Shown piece by piece: positions 1-5,214 of a DNA stretch of 7,147 nt (positions are counted from its first letter, which is position 1; every line of letters starts with the position of its first letter). Below the pieces are notes generated by a model that was not told the DNA's origin, searched no databases, and was given only the letters and a program-made list of their open reading frames with translations. The translations under genes and the position numbers were made by a program. Origin of the DNA: CBDUUP01 sp965370435 (GTDB lineage Bacteria; Chloroflexota; Anaerolineae; Anaerolineales; UBA11579); the NCBI GenBank assembly GCA_965370435.1, contig CBDUUP010000240.1, positions 1 to 7,147 on the forward strand, read 5' to 3'.

Positions 1-44
1 CCTGGGATCTCGGTAACTTGATGAGGAGCTTTGTCGTTGGTCAT
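1..44 (-). CDS. Possible 5' end of a further gene in the minus-strand operon (partial)
   Basis: An ATG at 44-42 on the minus strand opens a frame that stays open to the window edge and reads MTNDKAPHQVTEIP. A good ribosome binding site precedes it: AAGGA lies six bases upstream, in AAGAAGGAAAATTC just before the ATG. It is co-directional with the AOR gene and begins about 107 bases after the AOR stop, so it could be a fourth member of the operon or a separate unit. Fourteen residues are too few to assign a family. The call rests only on the ribosome binding site, the open frame and the strand agreement. The alternative is a chance start codon in an intergenic stretch. Confidence 0.45.
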   Translation of the reverse strand, partial: MTNDKAPHQVTEIP

Positions 45-71
45 GAATTTTCCTTCTTATTTCCTTTTATT

Positions 72-143
72 TCCGCAGAGCACGCGGAGAACGCTTTGAA
101 ACCAAAATCTCTTCATCTTTGGCGCCCTCTCCCATCTCTGCGG
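72..143. repeat. Imperfect inverted repeat with CCGCAGAG / CTCTGCGG ends
   Basis: CCGCAGAG at 73-80 is the exact reverse complement of CTCTGCGG at 136-143. Inside these arms the complementarity continues imperfectly: GCGGAGAACGC on the left, against the complement of GCGCCCTCTCCC on the right. A smaller hairpin, TCCGC (72-76) with GCGGA (84-88), is nested in the left arm. The element fills the gap between the AOR stop codon and the possible next gene. Its composition resembles short palindromic repeats with Cs and Gs around CGCAGAG motifs that are scattered between genes in many bacterial and archaeal genomes. That resemblance is from memory, not from a search. No T-tract follows the hairpin on the minus strand, so I do not call it a terminator. 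Confidence 0.5.
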
Positions 144-151
144 TTAATGAT

Positions 152-1987
152 TTATCGGCTCAAACCTAAAGATGCGAGCTTTTCATCAGTGGGGATACCG
201 TTCTCGTCCCAGCCGCGGACTTGGTAGAACTCGTCCAGCATGGCGTCAAGCTCCACGACCTGACCGGCGGCGGGGCCTTCGGTCATCGGCTCTTCGAGCA
301 TTCGCTTCGGCAGAGTGTCGTCGGCCCGGGTGACTCCGGCTTTCAATAAGAACAATCGCTCCAGGTTGTAGACTCGATCTCCGGCCTCCATCAAGGACGC
401 TTCGGTGTAGTCCGCGCCGGTGGCGTAATTCATGACCTGGGTCAATCGGGTGGGCCAAAGCCGCATGTCGGCATCAAACAGGTAGCGAACCGCCAAAAAG
501 ACGCAAAGCCCGGCGGCGTCAATCACCGCGAAGGCGTCTTCGTACAGCTTGATGAGGCGGGGTTTCTCGTCTATAGCGAGGGGGTCGAGTTTTTCGGGGA
601 CGCCGAACACCTCGGAATAGGCGATGTCTCCGGCCATGTGGGAGGCGCCGATGTTGGAGGTGGCGTAGAGCAAGCCCATCCCCTTGGCGCCGCGGGGGTC
701 ATAGCCGGGAATTTCCAGCTTCTTGGCAGTCATGGAATATTCGGGGTGGCCGTACTTGGCGGCTAAACGGTAGCTTCCTTCGGCCAATTCATCGCCAAAC
801 CCCTCCCGGTAGCCGGTCTGACGCACCAGTGCGATGACGGCGTCGCCATCGCCGAAACTCAATGGACGGCCCACCTCATCTTCAGACAGGATGCCGTCTT
901 CAACCATCTCCATGGCGCAGGATATGGTCACCCCCATCGAGATTGTGTCTAGGCCCAACTCGTTGCAGAGGTAATTGGCCTTGGTGATGGCGGCCAGGTT
1001 ATCCACGCCGCAGGAACTGCCCAGCGCGGCGATGGTCTCGTATTCGGGGCCTTCGCCTTTGCCTTCGTAGCCCGGTTCCTTCACTTCCGTGTCCCGCCCG
1101 CAGGCGATGGGGCATTTATAGCATGGCTTGGCGCGGATGAGATATTTCTCCAGTAGGGCGTGTCCATCAATTTTGTCCACGCCCTCGAAACGCCCGGTCT
1201 GGAAGTTGCGGGTGGGGAGAATACCCAACTCATTGGTGACCGGCGGGACGTAGGCGGTGCCCAGCTTCCGCAGGGAGGAGGATTTCACCGCGTCGCCGCC
1301 CACCTCTTTCTGCATGGCCTTGCAAAGCGTCCTCATCGGCTCCGGCTCGGCCAGAGACGGTTCACCTGTGCCGCGCACCACAACGGCTTTGAGATTTTTG
1401 CTCCCCATCACCGCGCCGACGCCGGAACGTCCGGCGGCGCGGTGGGCGTCGTTCATGATGGCGGCGATCTTGACCAGCCGTTCCCCGGCCGGGCCGATGC
1501 AGGCCACTTTGGCCTTCGGGTCGGTCAGCTCGACCAGGAGGTCGGTGGTCTCAGGGACTTCCTTCCCCCAGATTTCCTCCGCCGAGCGTATCTCGACCTG
1601 GTCATCGTTGACATAAAGATAGACCGGTTTTTCAGCGCGGCCTTCGAAGATGAACATATCGAAGCCGGTGCGTTTCATCTCGGTGGGGAATATGCCGCCG
1701 GAATTGGAGCAAGAGAGCACACCGGTCAAGGGCGCTTTGGTGACCACCATGTAGCGGTTGCCGGTGGGCGCGGGGGTGGCGGTCAACGGCCCGGTGGCAA
1801 AGATGAGGATATTCTCCGGCGACAGCGGGTCTACGGCGGGGTCCATCTCATCGTAGAGATATTTTATCGCCCAGCCTCGCCCGCCAATGAAATCTTTGGC
1901 CGTGGCGGCGTCAACGGTTTCAACCGAAGTCTCGCCGGTTGAAAGATTCACTCTCAATATCTTGCCAAACCATCCATTCAATGTCAT
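152..1987 (-). CDS. aor: Aldehyde:ferredoxin oxidoreductase, tungsten/molybdenum bispyranopterin enzyme
   Basis: A 611-residue cytoplasmic enzyme of the AOR family, which oxidises aldehydes to carboxylates and reduces ferredoxin. It opens with MTLNGWFGKILRVNLSTGE, typical of the family. The N-terminal cofactor-binding domain follows (about 5-205), with GNRYMVVTKAPLTG near 76-89 and GRSGVGAVMGSKNLKAVVV near 186-204. The [4Fe-4S] ligands are Cys289, Cys292, Cys296 (CYKCPIAC) and Cys495 in the DAAGLC pterin motif. These match the known spacing of Pyrococcus furiosus AOR (288, 291, 295, 494). Glu315 (GPEYE) and His450 (GASH) sit about where that enzyme has its active-site Glu313 and His448. The length is normal and I see no missing key residue. 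The start is fixed by GGAGG (1995-1999) seven bases before the ATG. It is third in an Lrp-MoaD-AOR operon, 66 bases after the MoaD-like gene. The substrate cannot be read from the sequence; a family member acting on another oxoacid or aldehyde is possible. Confidence 0.95.
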   Translation of the reverse strand: MTLNGWFGKILRVNLSTGETSVETVDAATAKDFIGGRGWAIKYLYDEMDPAVDPLSPENILIFATGPLTATPAPTGNRYMVVTKAPLTGVLSCSNSGGIFPTEMKRTGFDMFIFEGRAEKPVYLYVNDDQVEIRSAEEIWGKEVPETTDLLVELTDPKAKVACIGPAGERLVKIAAIMNDAHRAAGRSGVGAVMGSKNLKAVVVRGTGEPSLAEPEPMRTLCKAMQKEVGGDAVKSSSLRKLGTAYVPPVTNELGILPTRNFQTGRFEGVDKIDGHALLEKYLIRAKPCYKCPIACGRDTEVKEPGYEGKGEGPEYETIAALGSSCGVDNLAAITKANYLCNELGLDTISMGVTISCAMEMVEDGILSEDEVGRPLSFGDGDAVIALVRQTGYREGFGDELAEGSYRLAAKYGHPEYSMTAKKLEIPGYDPRGAKGMGLLYATSNIGASHMAGDIAYSEVFGVPEKLDPLAIDEKPRLIKLYEDAFAVIDAAGLCVFLAVRYLFDADMRLWPTRLTQVMNYATGADYTEASLMEAGDRVYNLERLFLLKAGVTRADDTLPKRMLEEPMTEGPAAGQVVELDAMLDEFYQVRGWDENGIPTDEKLASLGLSR

Positions 1988-2053
1988 CGTTGTTCCTCCG
2001 CGTTCAATGTGTTTGTTTCGTAAGAAGTAGAGCTATTTTGTGTGATTATCGTT

Positions 2054-2293
2054 CTATCCACCGGCCATAGCCGGGAATGCCGCCACCGCGTCCCCTTCTG
2101 ACAAAATCTGCTCCGGCTGCGGGGTTAGACCGTTCACCAGGATGACGGTGGTTTTATCCACCGGGACGCCGAAGGAGGCGACCAAATCTGCTACGCTGGT
2201 TCCGGGGTCAACTTCCAAGTCAACCGCCCCGCCTTCAGCCTCTTCGGGCAGGTTATCACGATAGGTAGCCATGAGCTTGAGGTTCACTTTCAT
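2054..2293 (-). CDS. MoaD/ThiS-family ubiquitin-fold sulfur carrier
   Basis: A 79-residue protein with the beta-grasp pattern of MoaD and ThiS. It begins MKVNLKLMATYRDNLP, has a DLEVDPGTSVADLVASFGVP segment and the VILVNGLTP...LSEGDAVAAFPAMAGG ending. The C-terminal Gly-Gly directly before the stop is the hallmark. In MoaD it is activated by adenylation and thiocarboxylated, then donates sulfur for the pterin dithiolene. Genes of this kind often lie beside AOR genes, and here it is immediately upstream of one, so a role in making the tungsten or molybdenum bispyranopterin cofactor for that enzyme is the best inference. The start codon has only a weak ribosome binding site. The gap after the Lrp gene is 57 bases. 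Alternatives are a ThiS for thiamine synthesis or a protein modifier of the SAMP type; the context argues for MoaD. Confidence 0.85.
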   Translation of the reverse strand: MKVNLKLMATYRDNLPEEAEGGAVDLEVDPGTSVADLVASFGVPVDKTTVILVNGLTPQPEQILSEGDAVAAFPAMAGG

Positions 2294-2350
2294 CGGTCAT
2301 CTGCAATTATAGACCATATCAAGCCCGAGAATATCGTTGGCGTGAATGGC

Positions 2351-2800
2351 TTATTCAAAACTCGGGGACCAACGATAACTCAACTTATAGGCCTGGGCGA
2401 TCATCAAGGTCTCAGTGGAGCGCACGCCGGGGATCAGATGAATTTGCTTATTGATGAGGTTGGACAGATGCTGCAAGTCCGGGCAAAAGACCTCCGCGAT
2501 CAGGTCATAGGACCCCAGGGTCATGACCAGATAGCTCACCTCCGGCAGCGCTTCGATGGCCTGGGCGACTGTCTCGGTATGGCCGGGTTCAACCTTGACG
2601 CCGATGATGGCGGGGGCTTTGAAGCCAAAGGCGAAAGGGTCCACAATGGACACTGTGCGAACCACGCCTTCCTCCACCAAGCTGCGGTAGCGGCTGCGGA
2701 TGGTCGTCTCAGAGACGCCCGCTTGTTTGGCGATTGTGGTGAAGGGGGTGCGTCCGTCCTCTTGCAAGGTTTGAAGAATTAATCGGTCTAGGTCATCCAT
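2351..2800 (-). CDS. Lrp/AsnC-family transcriptional regulator
   Basis: A 149-residue DNA-binding regulator of normal family length. The N-terminal helix-turn-helix covers about residues 1-50: MDDLDRLILQTLQEDGR, then TTIAKQAGVSETTIRSRYRSLVEEGVV. The C-terminal RAM ligand-binding domain runs from about 63 to 140, with LGSYDLIAEVF (95-105) and IPGVRSTETLMI (123-134). Such proteins form dimers and higher oligomers and respond to small molecules, usually amino acids; the ligand here is unknown. It is the first gene of the minus-strand operon, with a promoter about 27 bases upstream of its start, so autoregulation is likely. Its position beside the divergent methyltransferase promoter makes control of that operon plausible too. 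The start matches the usual family N-terminus, although no Shine-Dalgarno sequence is visible in its short leader. Confidence 0.93.
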   Translation of the reverse strand: MDDLDRLILQTLQEDGRTPFTTIAKQAGVSETTIRSRYRSLVEEGVVRTVSIVDPFAFGFKAPAIIGVKVEPGHTETVAQAIEALPEVSYLVMTLGSYDLIAEVFCPDLQHLSNLINKQIHLIPGVRSTETLMIAQAYKLSYRWSPSFE

Positions 2801-2833
2801 AATATTATCGGGGATTTCGGGTGGTTATTTTGC

Positions 2834-2862
2834 ATTCTAGCACGAATCGCATCATAAATCAA
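2834..2862 (-). promoter_or_regulatory. Sigma70-type promoter of the Lrp-MoaD-AOR operon
   Basis: On the minus strand the -35 box is TTGATT (2862-2857) and the -10 box is TAGAAT (2839-2834), with a 17-base spacer. Transcription would start near 2827 and leave a leader of about 27 nt before the Lrp start codon. Direction and distance suit the gene. Confidence 0.65.
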
Positions 2863-2891
2863 GCCAAATGGTTCGATTTTCAAAGAATTCG

Positions 2892-2920
2892 TTGACATTT
2901 CCCCCGAATTACGCTAGAAT
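2892..2920 (+). promoter_or_regulatory. Strong sigma70-type promoter of the corrinoid/MttB operon
   Basis: The -35 box TTGACA (2892-2897) is a perfect consensus match. The -10 box TAGAAT (2915-2920) is a one-mismatch match, and the spacer is the ideal 17 bases. Transcription would start near 2927, giving a leader of about 160 nt before the TTG start at 3089. The -10 box and its flanks (GCTAGAATG) are identical to those of the divergent promoter. Confidence 0.72.
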
Positions 2921-2947
2921 GAATCCACGAAAGGTTGAACCACTATT

Positions 2948-2977
2948 CGGTGAAAGAATCCGATCATCTTTTCACCG
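2948..2977 (+). promoter_or_regulatory. Inverted repeat in the leader, 8-base perfect stem
   Basis: CGGTGAAA (2948-2955) pairs perfectly with TTTCACCG (2970-2977) across a 14-base interval. It lies about 20 bases after the predicted transcription start. It could be an RNA hairpin in the leader or an operator placed to block the promoter; the sequence does not decide. No T-tract follows, so it is not a terminator. Confidence 0.5.
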
Positions 2978-2981
2978 ACCT

Positions 2982-3047
2982 AGCCACCTGACAGTTTTCA
3001 AAATCGATCATCGATATTCGTTTTTTTATTGAAACTGTCAGGTAGCT
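2982..3047 (+). repeat. Long imperfect inverted repeat (18 bp stem) in the leader of the corrinoid operon
   Basis: The left arm AGCCACCTGACAGTTTTCAA (2982-3001) pairs with TTGAAACTGTCAGGTAGCT (3029-3047): 18 base pairs with one mismatch (2985/3044) and one bulged T in the run 2995-2998. The 27-base loop contains ATCGATCATCGAT, itself partly self-complementary, and seven Ts at 3021-3027. The element ends 30 bases before the AGGAGG of the corrinoid gene. It may be a regulatory leader structure or a copy of a dispersed palindromic repeat inserted between promoter and gene. ACCTGACAG-type palindromes are ones I recall from related genomes, which is not a checked match. Confidence 0.7.
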
Positions 3048-3077
3048 GCTTTACCAACATCACATAAGATACAGAAC

Positions 3078-3083
3078 AGGAGG
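3078..3083 (+). promoter_or_regulatory. Ribosome binding site that fixes the TTG start of the corrinoid protein
   Basis: A full consensus AGGAGG ends five bases before the TTG at 3089. No ATG or GTG in the same frame lies at a comparable distance, so this site decides the unusual start codon. Confidence 0.85.
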
Positions 3084-3088
3084 CGCCC

Positions 3089-3751
3089 TTGAACACCGAA
3101 CTCTTTAAATCTATGTCCCAGAGCATTATTGAAGGCGATCTGGAAGGCTCCCAGGCTTTGGCCCGCCAATCTATAGAGGAGGGTATTGATCCATTGGAGG
3201 CCATCAACCAGGGCTTCGTCCCCGGCATTGATCACGTGGGCAAACAGTTTGGGGCCGGAGAAATGTTCATCCCCGAACTGGTGGTGGCTGGCGAAGCCAT
3301 GAAAGCGGTCCTCGCGCTGTTGGAGCCGGAGATGGCCAAGAGCGGGGCGAAGCGGGACGTTCTCGGCAAGGTGGTCCTTTGCACCGTCGAGGGCGACATC
3401 CACGACATCGGCAAAACTCTGGTGGGCACCATGCTTTCCGCCAATGGGTTTGAGGTTTTCGACATGGGCGTGGACGTAGCCATTGACGCCATCATCCAGA
3501 AAGCCCTGGAAGTCGAGGCCGACATCATCGGTTTGAGCGCTCTGCTGACCACGACCATGGTCAACCAGGGAAAGGTGATTGAAAAATTGGCAGCAGCGGG
3601 CCAGCGCGAGCAGTTCAAGGTGCTGGTCGGCGGCGCGCCGGTCACCAAGAGCTGGACCGAAGAGATCGGCGCGGATGGCTACAGCGAAGACGCCATCGGC
3701 GCGGTCAACGCCGCCAAGCAGATTATGAATGTTGAAAGGAGCGCAGCGTGA
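3089..3751 (+). CDS. Corrinoid protein of a methyltransferase system (MttC/MtbC/MtqC type)
   Basis: A 220-residue cytoplasmic methyl carrier. The N-terminal helical cap (about 1-85) includes FGAGEMFIPELVVAGEAM (54-71), typical of the family. The B12-binding Rossmann domain follows (about 92-213). It holds DIHDIG at 103-108, whose His105 should be the lower cobalt ligand, then GLSALLTTTM (148-157) and LVGGAPVT (179-186). The protein accepts a methyl group on Co(I) from a substrate-specific methyltransferase and hands it to a second methyltransferase, usually one that acts on tetrahydrofolate in bacteria. It starts with TTG behind a strong ribosome binding site. Its stop overlaps the GTG start of the first MttB gene by four bases, so the two are very likely translationally coupled partners. 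Which methylated compound feeds it cannot be told from this protein. Confidence 0.95.
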   Translation: MNTELFKSMSQSIIEGDLEGSQALARQSIEEGIDPLEAINQGFVPGIDHVGKQFGAGEMFIPELVVAGEAMKAVLALLEPEMAKSGAKRDVLGKVVLCTVEGDIHDIGKTLVGTMLSANGFEVFDMGVDVAIDAIIQKALEVEADIIGLSALLTTTMVNQGKVIEKLAAAGQREQFKVLVGGAPVTKSWTEEIGADGYSEDAIGAVNAAKQIMNVERSAA

Positions 3752-5214
3752 CCGGTAAAATTAAATCCATCACCGATCCGAAATTAAGTCTTAACGTACT
3801 CACCCCTGAGGAAGTGCAGCGCATTCACTCGGCAACGCTGGAGATCATTGAAAGCGTCGGCGTCCGTTTCCCCTCCGAGACGGCTCTGGACATCTGGGAA
3901 GCGCACGGCGCGACAGTAGATCGAGAAAGCATGATCGTCAAGGTTCCCAGACAGATCATCGAGGACGCGCTCAAACAAGCGCCCCCCTCTTACACCCTGG
4001 CGGCTCGCAATCCGACCCAAGACCTGCCCCTGGATGGCAACCACGTCTTCGTGGGCACGGATGGCTGCGGCGTGGAGGTGATTGACCTCTATACCGGAGA
4101 GCGGCGGCGTTCAGAACTGCAAGACGTGATTGACATTGGCCGGATCGCCGACGCCCTGGAAGAGGTGGGCTTCCATTGGGTGGCGGTCTCGGCGCAGGAT
4201 TGCCCGCCGGAGACCCGCGGGCTTCACGAGATCAAGGCCCTCTGGGAGAATTCCACCAAACATATCCAAACCGAAAGCATCTACAACGAAGCTGAAGCTG
4301 TTGCCGCCATCGAGATGGCCGCGGCGGTAGCCGGAGGCCGAGATGCTTTACGAGAACGCCCGGTTCTCTCCATCATGCAATGCACCGCGCCGCCCCTGGG
4401 ACACGACGGCGGCAGTCTGGAAGCGGCCCTTATCGCCGCGGAAGCCGGGATTCCGGTGGGATTTATGACCATGGCGGCCAGCCTGACCACCGGCCCGGCC
4501 ACAATGGCGGGCACGCTGGCGGTCGGCAACGCGGAGGTCATCAGCGCGACGGCGCTCATTCAATTGGCCCACCCGGGTGCGCCGGTGTTCTACGCCGCGG
4601 CCCAGACGGCTTCGGATTTGCGATCCGGCGGGTACACCGGCGGCGGCCCGGAGGATTTCCTTTTCGGCGCAGCCACCAACGCGCTCTCGGATTTCTACGA
4701 CATCCCCCTCTCGATGGGTTCCTTCGCCACCGGAGCCAAAGTCCCCAATTGGCAGGCGGGCGTGGATAACTCGCTGTCCACGTTCATGTCCTGCGTAGTG
4801 ATGTCCGACATGCTGTTGGGCGTGGGCTTCCTGCACGGGAGCCGGATTTGGTCTTACGCCCAGATGTTGATGGATTGCGAGATCTTCAATATCGTCCACA
4901 AGATGATTGAAGGTATAGTGGTGGACGACGAGACCCTGGCTATGGACGCTATCAAGGCCGTCGGGCCGGGCGGGAACTTCCTGGCCCAGCCTCACACCCT
5001 CAAGCACATGCGAGAAGTGTTCCTGCCCCAATTCATGGACCGCCGCCCCTATAACGTATGGGAAGAAAAAGGGGACAACGCCCCGGACTGGGCGACCGCC
5101 AAAGCCCAGAATATCCTGGAAACCCACCAACCCGAGCCATTAGACTCCAACCTTTCGGCGGAGTTAGAGCGGATCATCGCATCAGTCGAAACAGGTGAAC
5201 CCCATGCAGCCTAA
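3748..5214 (+). CDS. MttB-superfamily corrinoid methyltransferase, non-pyrrolysine type (first copy)
   Basis: A 488-residue protein of the trimethylamine methyltransferase (MttB) superfamily, a TIM-barrel enzyme that moves a methyl group from an amine or betaine to a corrinoid protein. Family features are LTPEEVQRIHSATLEIIESVGV near the start, GTDGCGVEVIDLYTGERR near residues 102-119, AKVPNWQAG at about 330-338, and the C-terminal GPGGNFL (406-412) followed by HTLKHMREVF. True MttB carries pyrrolysine from an internal UAG; this reading frame has none. The better analogues are therefore pyrrolysine-free relatives such as MtgB (glycine betaine), MtpB (proline betaine) or MtcB (carnitine). The length is normal. 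The GTG start is supported by AAAGGAG (3735-3741) six bases upstream and by the 4-base overlap with the corrinoid gene. The substrate is unknown; methylated amine or betaine is inferred from the family. Confidence 0.93.
   Translation: MTGKIKSITDPKLSLNVLTPEEVQRIHSATLEIIESVGVRFPSETALDIWEAHGATVDRESMIVKVPRQIIEDALKQAPPSYTLAARNPTQDLPLDGNHVFVGTDGCGVEVIDLYTGERRRSELQDVIDIGRIADALEEVGFHWVAVSAQDCPPETRGLHEIKALWENSTKHIQTESIYNEAEAVAAIEMAAAVAGGRDALRERPVLSIMQCTAPPLGHDGGSLEAALIAAEAGIPVGFMTMAASLTTGPATMAGTLAVGNAEVISATALIQLAHPGAPVFYAAAQTASDLRSGGYTGGGPEDFLFGAATNALSDFYDIPLSMGSFATGAKVPNWQAGVDNSLSTFMSCVVMSDMLLGVGFLHGSRIWSYAQMLMDCEIFNIVHKMIEGIVVDDETLAMDAIKAVGPGGNFLAQPHTLKHMREVFLPQFMDRRPYNVWEEKGDNAPDWATAKAQNILETHQPEPLDSNLSAELERIIASVETGEPHAA
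5193..5198 (+). promoter_or_regulatory. Ribosome binding site that favours the ATG at 5204 for the second MttB
   Basis: AGGTGA lies five bases before the ATG at 5204. The GTG in this frame at 5195 falls inside that motif and would add only three residues (M-N-P) without a good site of its own, so the ATG is the better start. Confidence 0.6.

Noticed and set aside
1160..1942. Long plus-strand open frame opposite the AOR gene (260 codons)
   Set aside because: It lies wholly antisense to a gene with clear family motifs, has a low-complexity Gly/Arg/His-rich translation, and is a frame shadow of GC-rich coding DNA.
2306..2311. TATAAT on the minus strand upstream of the MoaD-like gene
   Set aside because: The hexamer is perfect, but no -35 box lies at a proper distance and transcription would begin about six bases before the start codon. 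Probably chance.
2342..2782. Plus-strand open frame opposite the Lrp-type regulator (146 codons)
   Set aside because: Fully antisense to a well-supported regulator and lacking a ribosome binding site or family motif.
3003..3027. Rho-independent terminator made of ATCGATCATCGAT plus T7
   Set aside because: The possible stem is about four base pairs, AT-rich and separated from the T-tract by five bases. On its own it is too weak; it is kept only as part of the leader-structure idea.
2927..3088. Cobalamin riboswitch in the leader, suggested by AGCCACCTG at 2982-2990
   Set aside because: The B12 box needs GCCACTG, and here an extra C interrupts it. Only about 55 nt of transcript precede it, too little for the conserved core, and the box-like piece is locked in a long simple stem.
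4348..5130. Long minus-strand open frame opposite the first MttB gene (260 codons)
   Set aside because: Antisense shadow of a confidently assigned gene; its translation is rich in Arg, Gly and His without any recognisable domain.
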